Origin: Brevundimonas sp.
Lineage (GTDB): Bacteria > Pseudomonadota > Alphaproteobacteria > Caulobacterales > Caulobacteraceae
Assembly (NCBI GenBank): GCA_031119155.1
Contig: JAVHYH010000083.1
Coordinates: 1-12,806 of the forward strand
DNA: 12,806 bases
Direction: 5' to 3'
Made by a program: the position numbers and the translations under genes. Positions within the stretch are counted from its first letter, which is position 1, and every line of letters begins with the position of its first letter. Positions 1 through 7,352 of the stretch are shown one piece after another. Below the pieces are notes generated by a model. The model ran no database searches, was not told where the DNA came from, and worked only from the letters and a program-made list of their open reading frames with translations.

Positions 1-323
1 CCTTCGGACCCGCCGAAGGCGATCGCCTGCTGCAGACGCATCATGATGGCGTCGGCGAAGCCGCGCAGCAGCATGACCGTGCCCAGGATCATGTACATGA
101 TCCCGATCTTCTTGTGGTCCACCGTGGTGAACCACTCCTTCCAGAGATAGCCCCACAGCTTGTAGCGGGTGATCACGGCGAACAGGCCGAGACCGCCCAG
201 CACGACGACGGCGAAGGTGCCAAGGACGATCGGGTCCTTGGGCAGGGCGGCCCAGGTCAGACGCCCCAGCAGCGGGGAAATCTCGACGAAGGCGGAGGGG
301 TCGGATGAAATCGGATGAGCCAT
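1..323 (-). CDS. cyoB: Cytochrome bo3 ubiquinol oxidase subunit I (N-terminal part, cut by window edge)
   Basis: Catalytic haem-copper subunit of the inner-membrane quinol oxidase, which oxidises ubiquinol, reduces oxygen to water and pumps protons. Only the first 107 residues are inside the window; the gene runs on past base 1. The start is the ATG at 321-323, found by translating the minus strand; it overlaps the cyoA stop as TGATG. Visible features are a first membrane segment near residues 32-52, the conserved WKEWFTTVDHKKIGIMY stretch (61-77) and LLRGFADAIMMR (85-96). Arg87 and Asp91 in the last motif correspond to the ubiquinol-site Arg71/Asp75 of the E. coli enzyme (family knowledge). 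Haem and copper ligands lie outside the window. The match to CyoB is very close, and the gene is surely co-transcribed with cyoA. Confidence 0.95.
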   Translation of the reverse strand, partial: MAHPISSDPSAFVEISPLLGRLTWAALPKDPIVLGTFAVVVLGGLGLFAVITRYKLWGYLWKEWFTTVDHKKIGIMYMILGTVMLLRGFADAIMMRLQQAIAFGGSE

Positions 324-1510
324 CAGAAGCCAGTATCCCGAGCGGCGGTCTGAACGGCCGGCGTCGCGGTGGTGTTGGAGCGGTGGCGGGGCAGACCCGC
401 GCCGCGGAGGGGTTCCAGCGAGCGCGGCGGCGCAAGCAGGGATTCACGGGCCATGCGGGCGCGGCCGGCGGCGGCCTCATTGGCCTCCTCGACGGTGCAG
501 ACCTGCATGACATAGCCCGAGCCTTCGCCGCCCAGGGCGGTCGAGTTGGAGCGGGTATAGATGTCGGACGACGGCGGCAGGGTGTTGCGGATGCCCTGCA
601 GGCCCGTGCCGCCCTGGGCGTTCAGGCTCTCCATCTCGCTCATGCACATCTTGCCCGGCTCGACGCAGCGACCGACGACGGCGTCCCACAGCAGCGGGTC
701 GACCGACGAGAACTGCATCGGGGCCACGTGCTCGCTGGGGCGCGCAAGATCCAGGTAGGACAGGCGATCCAGCGTCAGGTTCGAGGCGCGCGCCCGGTTG
801 ATCCAGGCCTCGAAGCCCGCCTCGTCAAGGCCGTGGAAGTTGAACTTCATCCCGGAGAAGCCGTCGCCGGAGTAGTTGGCCGAGAAGCCGCGGTACTCGC
901 CCGGCGCGTTGATCACGGCGTGCAGCTTCGATTCCATGCCCGGCATGGCGTAGATCTGGCCGGCCAGCGCCGGGATGTAGAAGGAGTTCATCACCGACGA
1001 CGCGGTCAGGGTGAAGCGAACCGGACGATCCACCGGCGCGGCCAGCTCATTGACCGTGGCGACGCCGTATTCCGGGTAGATGAACAGCCATTTCCAGTCG
1101 AGCGCCACGACCTGCACCTCGATCGGGCGCACATCGGCGGTGACGGGGCGGTTGTGGTTGATCCGGTCCAGCGGACGGTACGGGTCCAGCAGGTGGGTGC
1201 CCGTCCAGGTCACCGCGCCCAGGCAGATGATGATCAGCAGCGGCGCCGCCCAGATCACCAGCTCGAGATGGGTCGAGTGATCCCAGTCCGGCTCGTATTT
1301 CGCGTCCTTGTTGGAGGCGCGGTATTTCCACGCGAACCAGACGATCAGCGCCATCACCGGGATGATGATCACCAGCATGAGAAGGACGGACACGACCAGC
1401 AGGTCGCGCTGTTGCGCCGCCACGTGTCCCGCAGGATCCATGACGACAGCCTGGCAGCCTGACAGAAGCAGGCCGGCGAGGCAGAGACTGATGAACGCTA
1501 TCGGGCGCAA
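323..1510 (-). CDS. cyoA: Cytochrome bo3 ubiquinol oxidase subunit II
   Basis: Lipid-anchored subunit II of the bo3 quinol oxidase. The N-terminus is a lipoprotein signal peptide with lipobox LLSGC (Cys19), followed by two membrane segments (about residues 38-60 and 82-105) and FAWKYRASNKDAKY, nearly identical to E. coli CyoA. A cupredoxin domain follows, with the WKWLFIYPE and SVMNSFYIP motifs. The Cys/His ligands of a CuA centre are absent, as expected for a quinol oxidase. I chose the TTG at 1508-1510, giving 395 residues, because GGAG lies 11 bases upstream; the open frame extends to a TTG at 1535-1537 that has no visible ribosome binding site. No ATG precedes the lipobox. The protein is roughly 80 residues longer than the E. 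coli one, mostly at the C-terminus (Ser/Ala/Arg-rich, with extra cysteines). It is first in the visible operon, before cyoB. Confidence 0.94.
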   Translation of the reverse strand: MRPIAFISLCLAGLLLSGCQAVVMDPAGHVAAQQRDLLVVSVLLMLVIIIPVMALIVWFAWKYRASNKDAKYEPDWDHSTHLELVIWAAPLLIIICLGAVTWTGTHLLDPYRPLDRINHNRPVTADVRPIEVQVVALDWKWLFIYPEYGVATVNELAAPVDRPVRFTLTASSVMNSFYIPALAGQIYAMPGMESKLHAVINAPGEYRGFSANYSGDGFSGMKFNFHGLDEAGFEAWINRARASNLTLDRLSYLDLARPSEHVAPMQFSSVDPLLWDAVVGRCVEPGKMCMSEMESLNAQGGTGLQGIRNTLPPSSDIYTRSNSTALGGEGSGYVMQVCTVEEANEAAAGRARMARESLLAPPRSLEPLRGAGLPRHRSNTTATPAVQTAARDTGF

Positions 1511-1586
1511 GACCGTGAACTCTCCGCGGGGGGCCAACGAGGGAGCGATGGCCGCGGCTCGTTAGAAAGAGAAGCGGCGTGTGGAC

Positions 1587-1605
1587 ATTGGACAATCTGT
1601 CCAAT
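1587..1605. promoter_or_regulatory. Perfect 19-bp palindrome between cyoA and the MFS gene (candidate operator)
   Basis: ATTGGACA and TGTCCAAT form perfect 8-bp arms around a 3-base spacer (ATC). The site is in the short divergent region between cyoA (start 1510) and the transporter gene (start 1667), about 77 bases before the chosen cyoA start and about 61 before the transporter start. Size, symmetry and position are typical of an operator for a dimeric repressor or activator. The regulator is unknown. A role in controlling one or both genes is inference. Confidence 0.5.
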
Positions 1606-1666
1606 CCCCTCGAAAGCTTGTAACTGTGAAAGGGGCGCGCTGGAAACACAGGATTACGCTTCGTTC

Positions 1667-3031
1667 ATGTCCGCCAAGGCCGAAACGCCCAATTCCGAAC
1701 CGCTGGAGCGCGACGCCCGGCAGCTGCACGGTCGCGTGGACGCGGGCGAGATCGCCGTCGGGGTGATTATCGGCCGCACGTCGGAGTTCTTCGACTTCTT
1801 CGTCTACGCCATCGCCTCCGTGGTGGTGTTCCCGCGCCTGATCTTCCCGCATCTGCCTCCGATCGAGGGGATGCTGTGGTCCTTCATCCTGTTCGCCCTG
1901 GCCTTCCTGGCCCGTCCGCTCGGGACCGCCTTCTTCATCGCCATTGATCGCCGCTTCGGCCGCGCCACCCGCCTGACCACGGCCCTGCTGCTGCTCGGCA
2001 CCTCGACGGTGGCCGTCGCCTTCGTGCCGGGTCACGCCCAGCTGGGCGTCTGGGCCGCGGTCGTGCTGGGCCTGTTCCGCATCGGTCAGGGCGTCGCCCT
2101 GGGCGGCGCCTGGGACGGCCTGCCCTCGCTTCTGGCCCTCAGCGCGCCGGAGAACCGCAAGGGCTGGTACGCCATGGTGCCGCAGCTCGGCGCCCCGATC
2201 GGCCTGCTCGTCGCCTCGGCCCTGTTCGCCTACCTGCTGAGCGTCCTGTCGGCCGAGGACTTCCTCGACTGGGGCTGGCGCTATCCCTTCTTCTGCGCTT
2301 TCGCCATCAACGTGGTGGCCCTGTTCGCCCGTCTGCGTATCGTCGTGACCCCGACCTTCCAGGACCTGTTCAAGAGCCGCGAGCTGAAGCCGACCCCGGT
2401 CTTCCAGGCCATCCGGGCCGAGGGCCCGCGCATCGTCATCGGCGCCTTCGCCCCGCTGGCCAGCTTCGCCATGTTCCACATGGTGACCGTCTTCCCGCTG
2501 TCGTGGGTCTTCCTGTTCACCGAGGAGGCGCCGAGCCGCTTCCTGATGATCGAGATGATCGGCGCCGTGGCCGGGATCTTCGCCATCATGGCCTCGGGCG
2601 TGCTGGCCGACCGCTTCGGCCGCCGCAAAGTGCTGGGCGGCACCGCCGCCGCCATCGCCGCCTTCAGCGGGTTCGCGCCGCAGCTTCTGGACGCCGGTCC
2701 GGCCGGGGAAGTGACCTTCATGGTCTCGGGCTTCATCCTGCTGGGCCTCGCCTTCGGTCAGGCGTCGGGCGCGGTGGCCTCCAGCTTCGCGACGAAGCAC
2801 CGCTACACCAGCTCGGCCCTGACCTCGGACCTGGCCTGGCTGTTCGGCGCCGGCTTCGCCCCGGCGGCGGCCCTGCTGCTGTCGGTCCACGGCGGCCTGC
2901 TGGCCTCGGGCGCCTATCTGCTGTCCGGCGCGGTCATCACCCTGATCGCCCTGTGGCTGAACCGCACCCTGGGCCAGGGCAGCCTGCCCAAGGGCAAGAA
3001 CGCCCCGGTCGAGGCCGACGACGCCGACTGA
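1667..3031 (+). CDS. MFS transporter, metabolite:H+ symporter (MHS)-like
   Basis: A 454-residue inner-membrane transporter with about 12 hydrophobic segments. After a roughly 30-residue polar N-terminus, the first helix carries GRTSEFFDFFVYAIASVVVFPRL in MHS style (residues 36-58), the group that includes ProP, KgtP and ShiA. The loop motif after helix 2 appears as AIDRRFGRATRL, and its second-half copy as LADRFGRRKVL. The MHS signature usually written GGEWGG is GGAWDG here, so the conserved acidic residue is moved or lost, and the substrate cannot be assigned. The start is the ATG at 1667; the ribosome binding site is weak (AGGA 13 bases upstream). The gene diverges from cyoA and ends before a strong hairpin terminator, so it is probably a single-gene unit. 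From memory, an MFS gene beside cyo is common in alphaproteobacteria. Confidence 0.85.
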   Translation: MSAKAETPNSEPLERDARQLHGRVDAGEIAVGVIIGRTSEFFDFFVYAIASVVVFPRLIFPHLPPIEGMLWSFILFALAFLARPLGTAFFIAIDRRFGRATRLTTALLLLGTSTVAVAFVPGHAQLGVWAAVVLGLFRIGQGVALGGAWDGLPSLLALSAPENRKGWYAMVPQLGAPIGLLVASALFAYLLSVLSAEDFLDWGWRYPFFCAFAINVVALFARLRIVVTPTFQDLFKSRELKPTPVFQAIRAEGPRIVIGAFAPLASFAMFHMVTVFPLSWVFLFTEEAPSRFLMIEMIGAVAGIFAIMASGVLADRFGRRKVLGGTAAAIAAFSGFAPQLLDAGPAGEVTFMVSGFILLGLAFGQASGAVASSFATKHRYTSSALTSDLAWLFGAGFAPAAALLLSVHGGLLASGAYLLSGAVITLIALWLNRTLGQGSLPKGKNAPVEADDAD

Positions 3032-3096
3032 TCCCCGATCCGCCGTCCGTGGCCATCAGTCGCGGGCGGCGCCCTCCCCTGTTTCCAGACGACCGG

Positions 3097-3131
3097 ATGT
3101 CCGCAGGCGCACCAGCGCCGGCGGACATTTT
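3097..3131 (+). terminator. Rho-independent terminator after the MFS gene
   Basis: ATGTCCGC (3097-3104) pairs perfectly with GCGGACAT (3121-3128). An inner GGCGC/GCGCC stem closes on an ACCA loop, with a single A-G mismatch between the two stems. A short T run (3128-3131) follows on the plus strand. The hairpin starts 65 bases after the transporter stop and before the opposing tRNA gene. The minus-strand side has no T run, so it should act mainly on plus-strand transcription. Confidence 0.75.
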
Positions 3132-3201
3132 CACATGCGCGGAACCGCGCCGACCCGTGGGGCCGGCGGCGCCGGATACGCTTCAAATCAGGGAAGGTTT
3201 C

Positions 3202-3293
3202 TGGCGGAGACGGAGGGATTCGAACCCTCGGTACCGGTTACCCGGTACGACGATTTAGCAAACCGTTGCCTTCAGCCACTCGGCCACGTCTCC
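3202..3293 (-). tRNA. tRNA-Ser (anticodon GCT)
   Basis: On the minus strand, the 7-bp acceptor arm GGAGACG/CGTCTCC, G discriminator and encoded CCA (ending at 3202) enclose a full cloverleaf. The D arm contains GCCGAGTGGC. The anticodon stem ACGGT/ATCGT holds the loop TTGCTAA, giving anticodon GCT, which reads AGC/AGU serine codons. The long variable arm typical of class II tRNAs is a perfect 7-bp GTACCGG/CCGGTAC stem with a 4-base loop, and the T arm is GAGGG-TTCGAAT-CCCTC. All arms pair, so it looks functional. It stands alone, with its own likely promoter upstream. Confidence 0.97.
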
Positions 3294-3304
3294 GGCAGGC
3301 GGCG

Positions 3305-3333
3305 TGCTTAGCCGAGCATTTCGGGCGGCGCAA
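3305..3333 (-). promoter_or_regulatory. Likely housekeeping promoter of tRNA-Ser
   Basis: On the minus strand, TTGCGCC (327-333 of the 3000 block) and GCTAAGCA (305-312) are separated by 14 bases. This fits the Caulobacter sigma-73 consensus TTGACGS-N10-14-GCTANAWC with few mismatches. The -10 element ends 11 bases before the mature tRNA start, a sensible position for tRNA transcription. The assignment rests on consensus match and position only. Confidence 0.6.
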
Positions 3334-3412
3334 CGGGTGATCTGCATCCCGACGTTAACTGGACAGTCAGTCCGCCCGTGCAGGATGCCGGAGAACACTC
3401 CTTCCGGGCCCG

Positions 3413-4957
3413 ATGACCGACGCCGCGAGCCGCCTTTCGAGACCTGACGCCCCGCCAAAGCCCCGCGCGACGCGGGCTGCGGCGGCGCGTCCGGCTGCGT
3501 CGGGTGCGGCGCGACGCGGACCTTTCCGCCCCGAGGTCTGGCTGAACGCGCGCCAACGTCACGCCTCCCGACTGGCCGCCCACTATTTCCGCGCCTTCGA
3601 TGTCCTGGCCGTCATCGCCCTGACCCTGCTGTGCGCCTGGGTGGCGTCGCCGGGGGCGCTGATTCACGCCGAGGTGTCGCGACTGGCGCCCTTCGTGCTG
3701 GGCGCGGCGACGGTTCTGGCCCTGCTGCGCTCGCTGGGCCGCTACCGATTCTCGCGCGGTCAGGAGACGCGGACCCATCTGCTCTCCGTCGCGGCCATCG
3801 TCATCGTCGGCGCCGTCGTCGCCCTGGGCAGCGGCGCCCTGCTGCGTCCGGTCGAGGCGGCGGAGTGGACCGCCTGGAGCGTCTGGGCCGGACTGACCTT
3901 CGTCGCGCTGATGGGCCTGCATCTGGGCTGGAGCGCCATGGTCGCCCGCTGGCGCGCCTCGGGCGCCCTGACGCCGAATATCGTCCTGGTCGGCGCGACC
4001 CGCCACGCCGAGGCCCTGATCCGCGAGGCCCTGAAGCGGCGCGACCTGAATGTGCTGGGCATCTTCGACGACCGTCTGGCCCGCAGCCCGACGGCGATTG
4101 AGGGCGTGCCGGTGCTGGGCTCGGCCAATGACCTGCTGACCCACAAGATGACGCCCTATGTCGACCGGATCGTGCTGGCCATCGATCCCAAGGCCGAGGC
4201 CCGCGTCCGCGAACTGACCGCCCGTCTCGGGACGCTGCCCAATGAGGTGACCCTGCTGGTCGAGCCGAACGGCGAGCAGGAGATGGCCGTCGCGCTGGAC
4301 CGCCTCGCCGCCGCGCCGCTGGCCGACATCCAGGGCGCCGCCGATCCCGACCGTCGCGCCTTCAACAAGCGGATGCAGGACCTGATCGTCGGCCTGATCG
4401 CCCTGATCGGTCTGGCCCCGGTCATGGCGGTCATCGCCGTCGCCATCCGTCTGGACAGCCCCGGCCCGATCTTCTTCCGCCAGCGTCGCCACGGCTTCAA
4501 TCAGGAAGAGATCGTCGTCTGGAAATTCCGCTCCATGCGGCAGGAGGCCGCCGACGCCACCGCCAGCCGTCAGGTCACCCATGACGACGACCGGGTGACC
4601 AAGATCGGCAAATTCATCCGCAAGACCAGCCTCGACGAGCTGCCCCAGCTGCTGAACGTGATCACCGGCGAGATGTCGCTGGTCGGGCCGCGCCCCCACG
4701 CCATCGGCATGAAGACCGGCCACGTCGAGAGCGCCCGTCTGGTCGCCGAATACGCCCATCGCCACCGCATCAAGCCCGGCATGACCGGCTGGGCCGCCGT
4801 CAACGGCTCGCGCGGCCCCCTGCACACGGCCCAGGACGTGCGCCGCCGCGTCCAGCTGGATATCGATTATGTCGAGCGCCAGAGCGTGTGGATGGATCTG
4901 TGGATCATGGCCGTGACCGTGCCCGTCCTGCTGGGCGACCGCGCGGCCATCCGGTGA
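3413..4957 (+). CDS. hfsE: Holdfast initiating polyprenyl-phosphate sugar-1-phosphate transferase
   Basis: A WcaJ/PssY-type transferase that starts holdfast polysaccharide synthesis by moving a sugar-1-phosphate from a UDP-sugar to undecaprenyl phosphate in the inner membrane. The 514 residues comprise a basic, Ala-rich N-terminal tail (1-50), four hydrophobic segments (about 60-180), a nucleotide-binding-like central domain starting NIVLVGATRHAEALI (189-203), a fifth hydrophobic segment (322-346) and the catalytic domain. Conserved catalytic motifs are SPGPIFFRQRR (349-359), WKFRSMR (370-376), KTSLDELPQLLNV (404-416, with the Asp408-Glu409 pair), SLVGPRPH (422-429) and KPGMTGWAAVNG (454-465). 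The start is the ATG at 3413; the ribosome binding site is poor. The gene leads a four-gene operon and hfsF begins 8 bases after its stop. The family is certain; the name hfsE rests on the neighbours, since Caulobacter PssY and PssZ are close paralogues. Confidence 0.88.
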   Translation: MTDAASRLSRPDAPPKPRATRAAAARPAASGAARRGPFRPEVWLNARQRHASRLAAHYFRAFDVLAVIALTLLCAWVASPGALIHAEVSRLAPFVLGAATVLALLRSLGRYRFSRGQETRTHLLSVAAIVIVGAVVALGSGALLRPVEAAEWTAWSVWAGLTFVALMGLHLGWSAMVARWRASGALTPNIVLVGATRHAEALIREALKRRDLNVLGIFDDRLARSPTAIEGVPVLGSANDLLTHKMTPYVDRIVLAIDPKAEARVRELTARLGTLPNEVTLLVEPNGEQEMAVALDRLAAAPLADIQGAADPDRRAFNKRMQDLIVGLIALIGLAPVMAVIAVAIRLDSPGPIFFRQRRHGFNQEEIVVWKFRSMRQEAADATASRQVTHDDDRVTKIGKFIRKTSLDELPQLLNVITGEMSLVGPRPHAIGMKTGHVESARLVAEYAHRHRIKPGMTGWAAVNGSRGPLHTAQDVRRRVQLDIDYVERQSVWMDLWIMAVTVPVLLGDRAAIR

Positions 4958-4965
4958 TCGCCTAG

Positions 4966-6414
4966 ATGTTCTGGAAAGGCGTCTGGGGCTATCTGCCCGC
5001 CAACATCGTCCAGGGCGTGGTCGGCTTCCTGACCATCGTCCTGTTCACCCGTCTGCTCAGCCCTGAAGACTTCGGACGCTACGCCCTCGCCTTTTCGGTC
5101 ATGACCTTGGCCCATGTGGCGGTGTTCAGCTGGCTGGAAGCCTCCATGGCCCGGTTCTGGGCGGCCGAGAGCGGCGTGTCGCTGCGTGGCCATTTCGCCA
5201 GCCTGTACCGTACCGCCTTCGCCCTGAGCGGCGCCTTCCTGATCGTCACGGCCATCGGCCTGTGGCTGTGGCCCACCGACCTGCTGTTCAAGATCGCCCT
5301 GGCCGTCGGTCTGGCCGGCGCCCCCGCCCGCTGCCTGCTGAAACTGGGACAGGAGCGGTTCCGGGCCGCCGGCGAGGTCAGCAAGGCCGCGGGCTTCGAC
5401 ATGGCCGTGTCCATCGGCGGCCTGCTGATCGGCGTCGGCTTCGCGCTGGCGGGCGCGGGCGGCGCGGCGCCCCTGCTGGGTCTCGGCCTCGCCCCGCTGC
5501 TGGCCCTGCCCTTCGTCCTGCCGGGCGAACTCAGGCAGGCGCGCGAGGGCCGGTTCGAGCGCGAGCGGATGCGGAACTATGCGATGTACGGCTACCCCAT
5601 CGCCATGTCGCTGGCCCTGACGGTGGTGCTGTCGTCCACCGACCGATTCCTGCTGGCCGCCTTCATGGATGAGGCGGCGGTCGGCGCCTATCACGCCGGC
5701 TATTCGATCGCGAACCGGACGCTGGACGTGCTGTTCCTGTGGCTGGGATCGGCGGGCCAGCCGGCGCTGGTCATGGCGCTGGAACGCGGCGGCAAGGACC
5801 AGCTGAAGGACGCCGCGCGCGAGCAGCTGTCGACTTTCCTGCTGATCGGCCTACCCGCCGCCGCCGGGGTAGCGCTGGTGGCCGTCCCGCTGTCCGAGGT
5901 GCTGATCGGCGAGCACCTGCGCGCCGCCGCGGCCTCGATCACCCCGTGGATCGCCCTGTCGGCCCTGCTCTACGGGCTGACGGCCTATTATTTCGGCCAG
6001 GCCTTCACCCTCGGCCGCAAGACCAAGCACCTGCTGGCGGCCATGGCCATTCCGGCGGGTGCCAACGTCATCCTCAACCTGATCCTGGTGCCCCGTTTCG
6101 GGGTCATGGGCGCCGCCTGGGCGACCGCCGCCAGCTTCGGCCTCGGTCTGCTGGCGACGATGGCGCTGGGCCGCCGCGTCCTGCCCCTGCCGGTGCCGTG
6201 GGAGAGCCTGATCCGCTGCGGCGTCGCCACCGCCATCATGGCCGCCTGCGTCTCGCTGGTGCCGCCGCTGGGCGGGAACGTCGAACTGATCCTCGCGGCG
6301 GGCGTGGGCGTGATCGTCTATGCCGCCGTCGCCCTGACCATCAACGCCGCCGGGGTCCGGGACGTGGCCCTGCGACTGATCGCGCGCCGCCGCGCCGGAA
6401 AGGCCGCCGCATGA
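4966..6414 (+). CDS. hfsF: Holdfast polysaccharide flippase (Wzx-like)
   Basis: A 482-residue integral inner-membrane protein of the polysaccharide flippase (Wzx/MATE-like) family. It should move the lipid-linked repeat unit made by HfsE and the glycosyltransferases to the periplasmic face. The sequence is hydrophobic nearly throughout, with about 12-14 membrane segments. It opens with the family-typical GYLPANIVQGVVGFLTIVLFTRLLSPEDFGRYAL region (residues 7-40), and a second-half landmark is YYFGQAFTLGRKTKHL. The start is the ATG at 4966, with GGTGA 8 bases upstream; it follows hfsE by 8 bases and overlaps hfsG by 4 (ATGA). Placement between hfsE and hfsG matches the hfsEFG order of Caulobacter crescentus as I recall it, which supports the name. 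Confidence 0.87.
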   Translation: MFWKGVWGYLPANIVQGVVGFLTIVLFTRLLSPEDFGRYALAFSVMTLAHVAVFSWLEASMARFWAAESGVSLRGHFASLYRTAFALSGAFLIVTAIGLWLWPTDLLFKIALAVGLAGAPARCLLKLGQERFRAAGEVSKAAGFDMAVSIGGLLIGVGFALAGAGGAAPLLGLGLAPLLALPFVLPGELRQAREGRFERERMRNYAMYGYPIAMSLALTVVLSSTDRFLLAAFMDEAAVGAYHAGYSIANRTLDVLFLWLGSAGQPALVMALERGGKDQLKDAAREQLSTFLLIGLPAAAGVALVAVPLSEVLIGEHLRAAAASITPWIALSALLYGLTAYYFGQAFTLGRKTKHLLAAMAIPAGANVILNLILVPRFGVMGAAWATAASFGLGLLATMALGRRVLPLPVPWESLIRCGVATAIMAACVSLVPPLGGNVELILAAGVGVIVYAAVALTINAAGVRDVALRLIARRRAGKAAA

Positions 6415-7352
6415 CCGCCCCGAAAGCAAAAGTCACCGACAACGCCGTCTGGAAGACCGCGAAGCCCGCGGTCTCGGTGCTGATCCCCTTCCTGCGCGAC
6501 GATCCCGCCGATCTGCTTCAGTTGCTGGACGAGGAGGCCGCCTCGGTCGAGGGCGCGGTCGAGATCATTCTGCTGGACGACGGCACCGCCGACGCCGCCC
6601 TGACCGCCCGTCTGGTCGCGCAGGTAAAGGCCATGGCCCTGCCCGTGCGCCTGATCACCCTGCCCGCCAACGAGGGCCGCGCCATCGGCCGCAACCGGCT
6701 GGCCTCGGCGGCGCGCGGCGGCAGCCTGCTCTTCCTCGACAGCGACATGCGCCCCGACCATCGCCGCTTCCTGCGCGACTGGGCCGATCTGGTGTCACGC
6801 GAGGATCCCGCCGTCGCCTTCGGCGGCTTCTCCCTGCTGCAGGCCCCGACCGACGCGAAGTTTCAGGTGCACCGCGCCATGGCCGCCAAGTCAGAGTGCG
6901 TGCCCTATACCGAGCGGGCGAAGCAGCCTGAGAAATACGTCTACACCTCCAACCTGCTGGTCCGCCGCGACGTCTTCGAGGCCGAGGCCTTCGACAGCGG
7001 CTTCACCGGCTGGGGCTGGGAGGATGTGGAGTGGGCGATGCGCGTTTCGCGCCGCTTCCGCGTCGTGCACCTGGATAACGCCGCCACCCACATGGGTCTC
7101 GACACCGTCGATGCGCTGGCCCGCAAATACGAACAGTCCGCGCCGAACTTCGCCCGCATGGCCGAGCGCCACCCGGAGATCGTCGCCGCCTACCCCAGCT
7201 ACAAGGCGGCGAAGCTGCTCAAGAAAATCCCCGGCCTGCCCGTCCTGCGCCAGCTTGTGCGCAAGGCCGCCGGGGCCGAGCTGCTGCCGGTCGCCGCCCG
7301 CGCCTTCTCCCTGCGCCTGTACCGCGCCGCCCTCTATGCGGACGCCGTGTGA
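6411..7352 (+). CDS. hfsG: Holdfast glycosyltransferase family 2 protein
   Basis: A 313-residue cytoplasmic GT-A fold glycosyltransferase, expected to add a sugar (N-acetylglucosamine in the Caulobacter holdfast model) to the lipid-linked intermediate. The nucleotide-sugar site shows as VSVLIPFLRDDP (21-32), the Asp pair in ILLDDGTAD (53-61) and the metal-binding DSD in LFLDSDMRP (107-115). The catalytic-base region is GFTGWGWEDVEWAMR (197-211), typical of family 2 enzymes with a GWGxED motif. The C-terminal 70 residues are basic and may lie against the membrane. The ATG at 6411 overlaps the hfsF stop as ATGA, and the stop overlaps the next gene as TGATG, so the genes are translationally coupled. 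The family is clear; the hfsG name comes from position after hfsF and general resemblance. Confidence 0.85.
   Translation: MTAPKAKVTDNAVWKTAKPAVSVLIPFLRDDPADLLQLLDEEAASVEGAVEIILLDDGTADAALTARLVAQVKAMALPVRLITLPANEGRAIGRNRLASAARGGSLLFLDSDMRPDHRRFLRDWADLVSREDPAVAFGGFSLLQAPTDAKFQVHRAMAAKSECVPYTERAKQPEKYVYTSNLLVRRDVFEAEAFDSGFTGWGWEDVEWAMRVSRRFRVVHLDNAATHMGLDTVDALARKYEQSAPNFARMAERHPEIVAAYPSYKAAKLLKKIPGLPVLRQLVRKAAGAELLPVAARAFSLRLYRAALYADAV

Noticed and set aside
1562..2890. Long minus-strand open frame (442 codons) opposite the MFS gene
   Set aside because: Low-complexity Gly/Arg/Gln/Glu-rich translation with no motif; the plus strand encodes a clear membrane transporter.
3308..4825. Long minus-strand open frame (505 codons) opposite hfsE that also approaches the tRNA promoter
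   Set aside because: Antisense shadow of hfsE; the translation lacks any domain and is dominated by Gly, Gln, Asp and Arg.
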